NCBI RefSeq assembly: GCF_002938435.1
Contig: NZ_POQT01000006.1
Span: 62,001-126,000, forward strand
DNA length: 64,000 nucleotides
Reading direction: 5' to 3'
Origin: Blastococcus saxobsidens
GTDB lineage: Bacteria; Actinomycetota; Actinomycetes; Mycobacteriales; Geodermatophilaceae
The notes below the pieces were generated by a model, which was not told where the DNA came from, ran no database searches, and was given only the letters and a program-made list of their open reading frames with translations. This document shows, piece by piece, positions 47,508-55,388 of this stretch (position 1 is the stretch's first letter; each line of letters opens with the position of its first letter). The translations under genes and the position numbers were made by a program.

Positions 47508-47543
47508 CCGTGTGCGTATGTAGCGTGTCGCCCCTCGGACACA
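47508..47543 (+). repeat. dispersed tRNA-Leu-end repeat
   Basis: CCGTGTGCGTATGTAGCGTG followed by TCGCCCCTCGGACACA: consensus except the last base. Confidence 0.88.
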
Positions 47544-47696
47544 GCATCGCCCCGGTGATCCTGCAAGTCAGGAGCCGGTGGTGCTTCGTCGTAGGAAGCT
47601 CGGGCGCCCGTGATACCCGCGTGATACTCACCGCCTCGTAATCACGCCTCGAGCAGCGCGGTCAAGCGGTCAGCAGCTTGCGGCCGGGGACAAGGT

Positions 47697-49004
47697 TCAC
47701 ACCTGCTCCGGCTGGCCGGCCCCTATCGTCGAAGGCCGGTGCGTCTCGTACATCCGCACCGAGACGACGACACCGGAGGCGGCGGTGATCGCGGCGACCA
47801 CCCAGACGGCGGCGAGGATGCCGTACGCGTCCGCGACGAGGCCGGCCAGCAGCGCCCCGACGGCGAACCCGCCGTCACGCCACAGCCGGTACACCCCGAC
47901 AGAGCGAGCGCGCCATGCCGGGTGGGCCACGTCACCGATGACGGCCAGCAGTGTCGGGTAGACCATCGCGGTTCCCCAGCCGAGCAGCACGGCGGCCAGG
48001 GCCCAGGTGCCGAAGGTCGTGCCGAGCGCGACCAGGCCGAGGGCTGCGGCCTGCACCCACATGCCGGTGACGATGAGCCACTTGCGGCCGATCCGGTCCG
48101 ACAGCGCGCCGGTGATCAGCTGCCCCACCCCCCACACTGCGGGGTACAGCGCGGCCAGGATCCCTACCTGGCCCATCGACAGACCGTGCCTGACGAACAG
48201 CAGAGGAAAGAGACCCCAGGCCAGGCCGTCGTTGAGGTTGCTCACCATGCCGGCCTGACTGGCCGCCGACAGCGCCCTCTCCCGGAAGGAGGTCCACACG
48301 GCAACCTCGCGGGTGGTCAGTCGGCTGTGCAGGTCTCCGTTGATGAGGACGTGTTGGGCGGCCTCGAGGCGCGCGTGGTCGCGGGTCTCGTCCACGGCCA
48401 GCGCGGACAACCCCAGGCCGAGCGCGATCACAGCCGCACCGAACAGAAAAGGTGCCGGGCGCAGCCCGTAGGCGGCGGCCAGCCATCCGGTGACCAGCGC
48501 GGCCACGGCCACCGCGCCGTACCCGCCTGCCTCGTTGAGGCCGAGCGCCAGGCCTCGGCGGGTCGGGCCGACGAGGTCGATCTTCATGATCACTGTCGTG
48601 GACCAGGTCAGGCCCTGGTTCACACCGAGGACGGCGTTGGCGGCGATGATCCACCACCAGTTCGGACCCCAGATCAGCATGGCCGGCACTGGAAGGGCGA
48701 CCATCCAGCCGGCGACCAGCACCGGCTTGCGGCCGAACCGGTCGGACAGGGTGCCCGCGAAGAAGTTGGTGACGGCCTTCACCGCCCCGAACGCGACGAT
48801 GAACAGCAGCCCGGAGCTGAAGTTCGACACGCCGAACGTCCGCTCGGCGAGCAGCGGTACGACGGTGCGCTCCTGTCCGAGAGTCGCACCGACGAGTGCG
48901 TTGATGGCGACGAGCAAGCTGAACTGGGCGAGGTTGGCGCGCAGCCCGAGCCGCAGCGCGGGCGAACCGCCCGCGGTCGTGGGCCCGACGTCGGTGTCGT
49001 CCAC
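47697..49004 (-). CDS. MFS transporter
   Basis: 435 aa from the GTG at 49004, chosen because it leaves 8 bases after the upstream gene; an ATG at 49055 gives 452 aa but overlaps that gene by 43 bases. Twelve membrane segments and two MFS loop signatures (GTLSDRFGRKP and GALSDRIGRKW). Last gene of the methyltransferase-DsrE-MBL operon, so it may export a methylated metalloid or sulfur compound. That role is inferred. Confidence 0.88.
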   Translation of the reverse strand: MDDTDVGPTTAGGSPALRLGLRANLAQFSLLVAINALVGATLGQERTVVPLLAERTFGVSNFSSGLLFIVAFGAVKAVTNFFAGTLSDRFGRKPVLVAGWMVALPVPAMLIWGPNWWWIIAANAVLGVNQGLTWSTTVIMKIDLVGPTRRGLALGLNEAGGYGAVAVAALVTGWLAAAYGLRPAPFLFGAAVIALGLGLSALAVDETRDHARLEAAQHVLINGDLHSRLTTREVAVWTSFRERALSAASQAGMVSNLNDGLAWGLFPLLFVRHGLSMGQVGILAALYPAVWGVGQLITGALSDRIGRKWLIVTGMWVQAAALGLVALGTTFGTWALAAVLLGWGTAMVYPTLLAVIGDVAHPAWRARSVGVYRLWRDGGFAVGALLAGLVADAYGILAAVWVVAAITAASGVVVSVRMYETHRPSTIGAGQPEQV

Positions 49005-49012
49005 CGGTGCGC

Positions 49013-50359
49013 TCAGCTGGTCACGGCCAGCGAGTGGCCCGTGACCTTCGCCCATTCCTCTGCGCCGGCAGTGAGCACCGCGACGTCACGGTGGCCGCGC
49101 CGTTCCAGGAGGCTGGCCGCGGTGGTGGCGCGCTCGCCGTGCCCGCACATGGTCACCACCGGCCCTGGCGGGAGCTGCGCGCCGGGCAGGGCACCGAGTT
49201 CGATGCTGCGCGCGGCCGGCAGGTGCCCGGTCGCGAACTCGCTCCGTTGCCGGACATCAACGACCCGGGCCGGATCCGCGTCGGCCGCATCCAGAAGCGG
49301 CACGGTGGCGACCGGCTGCCCGGTGGCGGCCCAGGCGGCGACTCCGCCGGCGAGCTCGCCGACGAGGTGGTCGTAGCCGATCTTGCGGGCCTGCCAGATG
49401 ATCTCCTCGGGGTCCTGGTCGTCGTTGCGGACGAACATCAGTGGCGTGGCGGAGTCCGGCACCAGCCATCCCAGCCAGGTCGCGAACGCCGGCCGCAGGG
49501 TGTTGGCGAGCGAGCGCGGGACGTGCCCGGCGGCGTAGTCGGCAGGCGGACGCACGTCGACGAGTTCGGCGCCGGCTGCGCACCGCACCTGCCCGGCGGT
49601 CAGCGGCGCGAGCGTGGCGCCGTCCGGCGGCAGGGCGGGGCCGCGCCGGTTGACCTCGGCCAGCCGCAGGAAGTACGGCGGAAAGGTGCCGAGGCTCCCG
49701 AGCAGCGTCGTCACGAACGCGTCCTCGTCGGGCGCGCGCAGCAGCGGGTTGGTCGCCTTCTCCCGGCCGACAGTCGTGGTCCGGTCCGCTCCCGGCGGCG
49801 CCGAGCAGAACGAGCCGGCGCCGTGCGTCGGCCACACCGGGGTGTCGTCGGGGAGGCTGGCCAGCCGCTGCAGGGAGGCGTACTGGGCACGGGCCAGCGG
49901 TTCGGTCTGCTCCCGGGAGACGAGGTCGGTGCGGGCCGCGGCGCCGACGATGAGTGATCCTCCGGTGAACGCCCCCAGCGTCCGGTCGCCGTCGAGGAGC
50001 AGGTAGGCGACGTGCTCGCCGGTGTGCCCCGGGGTCGCCCAGGCGCGCAGCGTCAGTCCACCCAGGTCGACCTCGTCACCGTCGCCCAGCCCGGTGTGCG
50101 GGAACGCCCGGCCGCCGACCGCCGACCCGTACACGGTGGCGCCGTCGCGTGCGGCGAGCCGCGTGGCGCCGGAGAGGAAGTCGGCGTGCAGGTGGGTGTC
50201 GGCGGCGGCGATCACTCGCAGCCCGCACCGCTCCGCGGCGGCGTCCACCGCACGCAGGTCCCGGCTGGCGTCGACCACCAGCGCGCGGCCGTCGCCGAGG
50301 TCGACGAGGTAGCTGCTGTTGCCCAGACCGCGGTCGGTGAGCGGACGCACCTGGACCAC
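49013..50359 (-). CDS. MBL-fold hydrolase with two rhodanese domains (persulfide dioxygenase-like)
   Basis: 448 aa from the GTG at 50359 (GAGGAGG 5 nt upstream). N-terminal metallo-beta-lactamase domain with DTHLHADF and TPGHTGEH, as in ETHE1/CstB-type persulfide dioxygenases. Then two rhodanese domains; the first lacks a catalytic Cys (MFVRNDDQD), while the second has it in TMCGHGERA. Acts on persulfides by family. Preceded by the DsrE gene, followed by the MFS gene. Confidence 0.9.
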   Translation of the reverse strand: MVQVRPLTDRGLGNSSYLVDLGDGRALVVDASRDLRAVDAAAERCGLRVIAAADTHLHADFLSGATRLAARDGATVYGSAVGGRAFPHTGLGDGDEVDLGGLTLRAWATPGHTGEHVAYLLLDGDRTLGAFTGGSLIVGAAARTDLVSREQTEPLARAQYASLQRLASLPDDTPVWPTHGAGSFCSAPPGADRTTTVGREKATNPLLRAPDEDAFVTTLLGSLGTFPPYFLRLAEVNRRGPALPPDGATLAPLTAGQVRCAAGAELVDVRPPADYAAGHVPRSLANTLRPAFATWLGWLVPDSATPLMFVRNDDQDPEEIIWQARKIGYDHLVGELAGGVAAWAATGQPVATVPLLDAADADPARVVDVRQRSEFATGHLPAARSIELGALPGAQLPPGPVVTMCGHGERATTAASLLERRGHRDVAVLTAGAEEWAKVTGHSLAVTS

Positions 50360-50405
50360 GACGACCTCCTCGAGATACGGGACAGCCGCGAGCTGGTGCC
50401 GCGGG

Positions 50406-50771
50406 TCAGTAGCTGAAGGTGGTGGCTCCCTCGTCGCCGATCCACTGCCACATCGGGACGGTCCCGGCGAGTTCGGCATTGGAGACGAGGTTGCCCTTGT
50501 CCAACTTCTTGGCGTCGAAGCAGATCGGGCAGACGTAGAAGCGGCCGCCCGCCTCGGCGTAGCGCCGGAGCAGGTCAGGGAGGGGCGGGCATCCCTCGCA
50601 CGCGACTCCCACCGCGAATCTGTCAAGGGACAGCCGTACCGCCTCTTTGGTCAGGAACATCAGTGTCGGGCGACCGGATTCGGCCGCGCCGACGGCGACG
50701 AGGAACGCGACGGTCACCTTCTCGGCGTCTTCCAGGCCGGTGGTCAGGCTGATGACGGCCTTGTTGGACAT
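50406..50771 (-). CDS. DsrE/DsrF-like sulfur-carrier family protein
   Basis: 121 aa from the ATG at 50771 (AAGGAG upstream). DsrE fold with two Cys pairs, ACEGCPP and YVCPICFD, the latter at the usual persulfide-carrying position. It sits between the ArsM-like and MBL-rhodanese genes, suggesting sulfane-sulfur transfer within this cluster. Confidence 0.88.
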   Translation of the reverse strand: MSNKAVISLTTGLEDAEKVTVAFLVAVGAAESGRPTLMFLTKEAVRLSLDRFAVGVACEGCPPLPDLLRRYAEAGGRFYVCPICFDAKKLDKGNLVSNAELAGTVPMWQWIGDEGATTFSY

Positions 50772-50799
50772 GGCGGGACTCCTTCTCGGGGTGGTGGAC

Positions 50800-51591
50800 C
50801 TACTGGAATTCGACAGGCTTGCGGGCCAGGAACGAGTAGCCGTACACCTCGTAGGCCCGGGCGTTGATCTCTCCGCCGGCGTCGCCGAAGGTGTCGACGG
50901 GCTCACCGATGGCGATGTCGGTGAAGCCGATCTCGGTGAGCATCTTCTGCCAGCCCGCACGGGGCAGCCCGCCGGCTATCTAGCCGGTCCAGAGGTCGAT
51001 GTCCCGGAGCGCGCCTTCGGGCACGGGCAGGCCGTTGGCGATGTCGGCGAACTGCAGCCACCCGCCCGGCTTGAGGACCCGGCGGATCTCGGAGAGGACG
51101 GTGCGCTTGTCGGCGCAGAGGTTGATGACGCCGTTGGAGATGACGACGTCGGCCCAGGAGTCCTCCACCGGCAGCGACTCCGCGAGGCCGGCGCGGAACT
51201 CGACCTGCTCCAGTCCGAGCTCGGCGGCGGTGGCCGTCGACTTCTCCAGCATTTCCGGGGTCATGTCCACGCCAACGATGCTGCCGGTGGGCCCGACCTG
51301 CTGGGCGGCGAGGAAGGTGTCGAATCCGGCGCCGGAGCCGATGTCGACGACGCGGTCGCCAGGAGCGAGCAGGCGCGGCGCGAAGGGATTCGCAACACCG
51401 GCGAAGGATTCGACGGCCCGGTCCGGTAGGGCGGCGACGGCGTCCTTGTCGTAGCCGAGTCGGCGCGCCAGCCCCCGTCCGGTGTGGAAGTGGAAGGTCC
51501 GCGTCGGATGGGTGGCGACGTCCCGGTATTTGCTCTTCACCTGCTCGCGGAGTGCGACGGGATCCACAAGCACATCGGGTGTGGTCGACAT
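50800..51591 (-). CDS. ArsM-like SAM methyltransferase, probable UAG-encoded selenoprotein
   Basis: 263 aa with the in-frame TAG at 50982-50980 (residue 204) read through; 203 aa if it stops. SAM motif I VVDIGSGAGFDTF (~residue 87), GVDMTPEML, then SNGVINLCADK and LKPGGWLQFAD. The TAG is in DLWTG-x-IAGGLPRAG, where arsenite methyltransferases carry the As(III)-binding Cys (Cys174 type). The 59 residues after it (RAGWQKMLTEIGFTDI onward, ending at TAG 50802-50800) keep the family sequence without a frameshift. Divergent from an ArsR-rhodanese regulator; first of a four-gene operon. Confidence 0.82.
50943..50982 (-). promoter_or_regulatory. candidate SECIS hairpin after the UAG codon
   Basis: On the minus strand GCCGGC (50976-50971) can pair with GCTGGC (50954-50949, one G-U pair). 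Alternatively GCCC (50965-50962) pairs with GGGC (50956-50953) around CGTGC. In either fold the apical GTG sits ~19-20 nt after the UAG, the same distance as in the MerB-like gene. Confidence 0.5.
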
Positions 51592-51600
51592 GGACCCTCC

Positions 51601-51658
51601 TCAAGTGATGGCTTGAATAGTTCACCCTGCCGGGTACGCTCGTCAAGCGATCATTTGA
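51601..51658. promoter_or_regulatory. two ArsR-type operators between divergent genes
   Basis: TCAAGTGATGGCTTGA (51601-51616) and TCAAGCGATCATTTGA (51643-51658). Read in opposite directions both fit TCAAGC-N-ATCA-N-TTGA. One lies near each start codon, so the ArsR-rhodanese protein probably represses both transcripts. Confidence 0.7.
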
Positions 51659-51671
51659 AGAGGGAGGCGGT

Positions 51672-52346
51672 GTGGGGAACCGGGTGGCGAAAGACGCCCT
51701 CTTTTCGGGGCTGTCGGGGCCGGCCAAGGCGCTGGCCAACGGCCGCCGCGCCGAGATCGTCGACGTCCTCGCCCAAGGGGAACGGCCGGTCGAGGAGATC
51801 GCCGAGCAGATCGAGCAGAGTGTCGCCAACACCAGCCACCACCTGCAGCAGCTGCTGCGCGCCGGGCTGGTGGACACCCGGCGGGCCGGCACCCGGATCT
51901 ACTACCGGCTGGCGAGCGACACCGTGGTGGCTCTGTGGGCGGCGCTGCGGGACGTGGCCGCTTCCCATCAGGGCGACATCGACCGGCTCGCCGCTGCATA
52001 CCTCGGCGACCGCGCGGAGCTAGAGACCATGACGCGAGGCCAGCTGCAGGAACGGCTGCGCCGACGGGATGTCGTCGTGCTCGACGTTCGCCCGGCGCTG
52101 GAGTTCGCCGCCGGCCACATCCCCGGGGCCTTGTCGGTCCCCATCGCCGATCTGCAGCAGCGGCTGCGGGAGATCCCCACCGACACTCAGGTGGTCGCCT
52201 ACTGCCGGGGCCCGTACTGCGCCTACGCCGACGACGCGGTCCGAGTGCTGCGTCGCCGTGGCCGGGACGCGCTGCGCCTCGAGGACGGGTTTCCCGAATG
52301 GGCGCGGGCCGGCCTACCTGTCGAGGCGCAGGAAACAGCGCGGTAG
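51672..52346 (+). CDS. ArsR-family regulator fused to a rhodanese domain
   Basis: 224 aa, GTG at 51672 after GGGAGG. N-terminal winged-helix ArsR domain (VANTSHHLQQLLRAGLVDTRR recognition region, ~47-72) and a C-terminal rhodanese with YCRGPYC (~residue 180). This type senses persulfide or metalloids through cysteines. It is divergent from the ArsM-like operon; two similar palindromes between them are its likely sites. Confidence 0.92.
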   Translation: MGNRVAKDALFSGLSGPAKALANGRRAEIVDVLAQGERPVEEIAEQIEQSVANTSHHLQQLLRAGLVDTRRAGTRIYYRLASDTVVALWAALRDVAASHQGDIDRLAAAYLGDRAELETMTRGQLQERLRRRDVVVLDVRPALEFAAGHIPGALSVPIADLQQRLREIPTDTQVVAYCRGPYCAYADDAVRVLRRRGRDALRLEDGFPEWARAGLPVEAQETAR

Positions 52347-52422
52347 TGCTTCACGTGCGGCGGCGACGGCGACGAGCTCATCCCGGCTCCGTCGCGACAG
52401 GTCGGTGCCCTTGGGGCGTTTG
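52345..52422 (-). pseudogene. IS30-family transposase remnant
   Basis: Minus-strand translation gives PKGTDLSRRSRDELVAVAA, closely matching the C-terminal FPKGTDLSRWSADDLEAVA of the intact IS30 transposase 2.4 kb away. No start, no further conserved residues and no inverted repeats are present. Confidence 0.75.
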
Positions 52423-52461
52423 GCGTCCGGCCGGGTCAACTCCACACCGCAGCCTGGAGAG

Positions 52462-52495
52462 CCGTGTGCGTATGTAGCGTGTCCCCCTCGGACAC
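52462..52495 (+). repeat. dispersed tRNA-Leu-end repeat
   Basis: CCGTGTGCGTATGTAGCGTG then TCCCCCTCGGACAC. Followed by a decayed 13-bp hairpin with GTGGGGGTT in its right arm, like the copy at 37.16 kb; the IS3 element begins just beyond it. Confidence 0.88.
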
Positions 52496-52607
52496 ACAGA
52501 CAACCCCTGCGGTCATCGACCGTGGGGGTTCTGCAATCGGGACTGCTGCACGAGTAGGTGACATCTGATCTGTGGTGCCGAGAGGTGCCGCTGGAAGGAT
52601 GTTCACC

Positions 52608-52901
52608 GTGCCCAAGCCCTACCCCAAGGAGTTCCGCGACGACGTCGTGAACGTCGCTCGCAACCGTGAGCCGGGCCAGCACCTGAAGCAGATCGCGGCG
52701 GACTTCGGGATCAGCGAGTCGTGCCTGACGAACTGGATGAAGGCCGCCGACGTCGAAGAGGGTGTCAAGCCCGGGACCACGGCGGCGGAGAACGCAGACC
52801 TGCGTGAGGCCCGCAAGCGGATCCGGCTGCTGGAGCAGGAGAACGAAGTCCTGCGGCGGGCGGCGGCCTACCTGTCCCAGGCCAACCTGCCGGGAAAATG
52901 A
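52608..52901 (+). CDS. IS3-family transposase OrfA
   Basis: 97 aa from the GTG at 52608, 9 nt after GGAAGG; an ATG at 52599 is immediately next to that site. Helix-turn-helix of the Tnp_1 type (KQIAADFGISESCLTNWMK) followed by a leucine-zipper-like helix (LLEQENEVLRRAAAYL). Its stop overlaps the orfB start (ATGA). In IS3 elements a frameshift joins OrfA and OrfB. Confidence 0.9.
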   Translation: MPKPYPKEFRDDVVNVARNREPGQHLKQIAADFGISESCLTNWMKAADVEEGVKPGTTAAENADLREARKRIRLLEQENEVLRRAAAYLSQANLPGK

Positions 52902-53497
52902 TCTACCCGCTCGTCCGTGAGCTCGCCGTCGACGGGATCCCCGTCGCGGTGACGTGCCGGGTTCTCAAGATCGCCCGCCAGCCCTACTACCGGTGGCTGG
53001 CCGCCCCAGTCACGACCAGCGACCTGGTCGCCGCCTACCGGGCGAACGCGCTGATCGACGCCCACCGCGATGACCCCGAGTTCGGCTACCGGTTTCTCGT
53101 CGACGAGGCCGCCGCGAGCGGGCAGCAGATGGCGACGCGCACCGCCTGGGCGATCTGCGCGGCCAACCGCTGGTGGAGTGCGTTCGGCAAGCCCCGCAGG
53201 GGCAAGACCGGCCGTCCCGGGCCGCCCGTGCACGACGACCGAGTCAACCGGGTGTTCACCGCCTCAGCGCCCAACGAGCTGTGGTTGACCGACATAACCG
53301 AGCACCGCACCGCCGAGGGCAAGCTCTGCCTCTGCGCGGTCAGGGACGTGCACTCCAACCGGATCGTCGGCTACTCCATCGCCGATCGGAAGAAGTCCCG
53401 CCCGGCGGTCACCGCGGTCGAGAATGCCGTCGCTCGGCGGGCCGCTGACGGCGCCGAGGTGGCCGGCTGCATCGTGCATTCGGACCGCGGATCGCAG
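52898..53497 (+). pseudogene. IS3-family transposase OrfB, N-terminal part (interrupted)
   Basis: 200 codons carrying the first two catalytic aspartates (LWLTDITEH and IVHSDRGSQ) of the DDE integrase domain, after the HTH_21-like region. Coding is cut immediately after SDRGSQ by the IS30 element; the remainder lies at 55000-55287. Confidence 0.9.
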
Positions 53498-54996
53498 GGC
53501 GGATTCCACTGGTGGTCGCAACACCCTGATCTTGGAGGGGTGCGGCGTGGTGACGGCGGACTGGAGCAAGAAGACCAGCGATGTTCCCGAGGGCTGGCGG
53601 CGGCAGTGGCGTGCTGACCGTGCTCTTCGGCCGGCGATGCGCTCGCCTGGCCGGCCAGAGCCTTCGCGAGCGGTGCAGCGTGAGTTCTGGCGGCTGATCG
53701 CCACCGGGGTCACCACGGTCGAGGCGTCGCTGGCCGTCGGCGTGTCCTGGCCGGTGGGTACCCGCTGGTTTCGCCACGCTGGCGGTATGCCGCCGATCTC
53801 GCTGGCCGAGCCCACGGGCCGCTACCTCTCGTTCGAGGAACGCGAGGAGATCGCGATTCTGCGCGCCAAAGGCGCCGGGGTCCGCCAGATCGCCCGCGCT
53901 GTGCGGCGCGATCCGTCGACGATCTCCCGCGAGCTGCGCCGCAACGCTGCCACCCGCGGCGGTCGGCCCGAGTACCGCGCGACGGTCGCCCAGTGGAAGG
54001 CCCAGCAGGCCGCCAAGCGCCCCAAGGTCGCCAAGCTCGTGACCAACCAGCGCCTGCGCGACTACGTCCAGGAACGCTTGGACGGCACCGTTCGGCGCGC
54101 TGATGGAACGATCGTCGCAGGCCCGGTCGCGGCCGGGTGGAAGGGGCGCAAGATGAAGCCCCAGCGAGCAGATCGGCGCTGGGTGACGGCCTGGAGCCCG
54201 CAGCAGATCAGCAGCCGCCTGGTGCTGGACTTCCCTGAGGATGCGTCGATGCGGATCAGCCACGAGGCGATCTACCAGGCGTTATTCGTCCAGGGCCGCG
54301 GTGCGCTCAAGCGTGAGCTCGTCGCGTGCCTGCGCACCGGACGGGCGTTGCGCGAACCACGAGCCCGCACGCGCAACAAGCCCCAGGGGCACGTCACCGC
54401 CGACGTGGTCTTCAGCCAGCGGCCCGCCGACGCCGCCGACCGGGCCGTGCCAGGTCACTGGGAAGGCGACCTGATCATCGGCATCGGCCGGTCGGCGATC
54501 GGCACGCTCGTGGAACGCTCGAGCCGCTCGACGCTGCTGGTGCACCTTCCCCGCTTGGAAGGCTGGGGCCAGCAGCCGGCAGTGAAGAACGGGCCCTCCC
54601 TCGGCGGCTACGGTGCGGTCGCGATGAACGCGGCGCTGACCGCGTCGATGACCCGACTACCCGATCAGCTGCGGCAGACGCTCACCTGGGATCGGGGCAA
54701 GGAGCTCTCCGGCCACGCCCAGTTCGCCCTCGACACCGGCACCAAGGTGTTCTTCGCCGACCCGCACTCGCCCTGGCAGCGACCGACGAACGAGAACACC
54801 AACGGGCTGCTGCGCCAGTACTTCCCCAAGGGCACCGACCTGTCCCGCTGGTCCGCAGACGACCTCGAAGCCGTCGCGCGGACGATCAACGACAGGCCCC
54901 GCAAAGTCCTGGGCTGGAAGACTCCCGCCGAGGTCTTCGCCGAGCAACTACAGTCCCTCCAACAGCCTGGTGTTGCATCGATCGGTTGAACCCGGC
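53498..54996 (+). mobile_element. IS30-family insertion sequence
   Basis: 1499 bp, ends defined by where the IS3 orfB sequence stops and resumes. The ends are imperfect inverted repeats of ~42 bp sharing GCAACACC and TTGGAGGG. The 3-bp target CAG is duplicated (53495-53497 and 54997-54999). Intact transposase gene, so possibly active and recent. Confidence 0.92.
53547..54989 (+). CDS. IS30-family transposase
   Basis: 480 aa from the GTG at 53547, 6 nt after GGAGGGG. HTH_38 region (LSFEEREEIAILRAKGAGVRQ...DPSTISRELRR) and a DDE domain with GHWEGDLIIG, LTWDRGKEL and NENTNGLLRQYFPKGTDLS. The usual IS30 tail is complete. The frame extends upstream into IS3 sequence, which is not part of the gene. 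Confidence 0.93.
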   Translation: MVTADWSKKTSDVPEGWRRQWRADRALRPAMRSPGRPEPSRAVQREFWRLIATGVTTVEASLAVGVSWPVGTRWFRHAGGMPPISLAEPTGRYLSFEEREEIAILRAKGAGVRQIARAVRRDPSTISRELRRNAATRGGRPEYRATVAQWKAQQAAKRPKVAKLVTNQRLRDYVQERLDGTVRRADGTIVAGPVAAGWKGRKMKPQRADRRWVTAWSPQQISSRLVLDFPEDASMRISHEAIYQALFVQGRGALKRELVACLRTGRALREPRARTRNKPQGHVTADVVFSQRPADAADRAVPGHWEGDLIIGIGRSAIGTLVERSSRSTLLVHLPRLEGWGQQPAVKNGPSLGGYGAVAMNAALTASMTRLPDQLRQTLTWDRGKELSGHAQFALDTGTKVFFADPHSPWQRPTNENTNGLLRQYFPKGTDLSRWSADDLEAVARTINDRPRKVLGWKTPAEVFAEQLQSLQQPGVASIG

Positions 54997-54999
54997 CAG

Positions 55000-55287
55000 T
55001 TCCGCAGCCGGAAGTTCGTCCACGCCCTCAATCGGCATCAGCTGACCGGATCGATGGGCCGAGTCGGTGCCGCCGGGGACGACGCCGCCATGGAGTCCTT
55101 CTTCTCGCTCCTGCAGAAGAACGTTCTCGACCGCCGGGCGTGGACCAGCCGACAGCAGCTCCGCATCGAGATCGTCACCTGGATCGAGCGCACCTACCAC
55201 CGCCGACGCCGGCAAGCCGGCCTCGGTCGACTCACGCCCATCGAGTACGAGACCATCACCCATACAACGGCAGCTCAGGCCGCCTGA
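55000..55287 (+). pseudogene. IS3-family transposase OrfB, C-terminal part
   Basis: Continues OrfB in register after the insert: FRSRKFVHAL, the catalytic glutamate in AAMESFFSLLQ, and the RTYHRRRRQAGLGRLTPIEYE end. Separated from its first two catalytic residues, so inactive unless the IS30 element leaves precisely. Confidence 0.9.
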
Positions 55288-55388
55288 CCCAACCTGTCAC
55301 CGATCCGTGCAGCAGTCCCGCGATCGCTCACTCGTCGTTGCGGACGCGGCGGTCGGGTAGCCGGCTCGACTCCGGGTAGGAGGTTGAG

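Larger units (their letters stand above)
47010..47696. other. gene-poor stretch with a decayed helicase
   Basis: 687 bases without an intact gene. It contains a recognisable helicase C-terminal fragment (next entry), a dispersed-repeat copy, and a short open frame (47077-47193) whose end, LRDEVVQLQAELTP, faintly recalls the N-terminus of TOTE-type helicase/primase proteins. Confidence 0.5.
52538..55320 (+). mobile_element. IS3-family insertion sequence, split by an IS30 element
   Basis: Imperfect terminal inverted repeats: CGGGACTGCTGCACG at 52538 and its complement ending at 55320, each continuing to GGTGACA. Without the 1499-bp IS30 insert and duplicated CAG it is about 1.28 kb, normal for IS3. 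No clear target duplication is seen. It carries orfA and a disrupted orfB. Confidence 0.88.
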
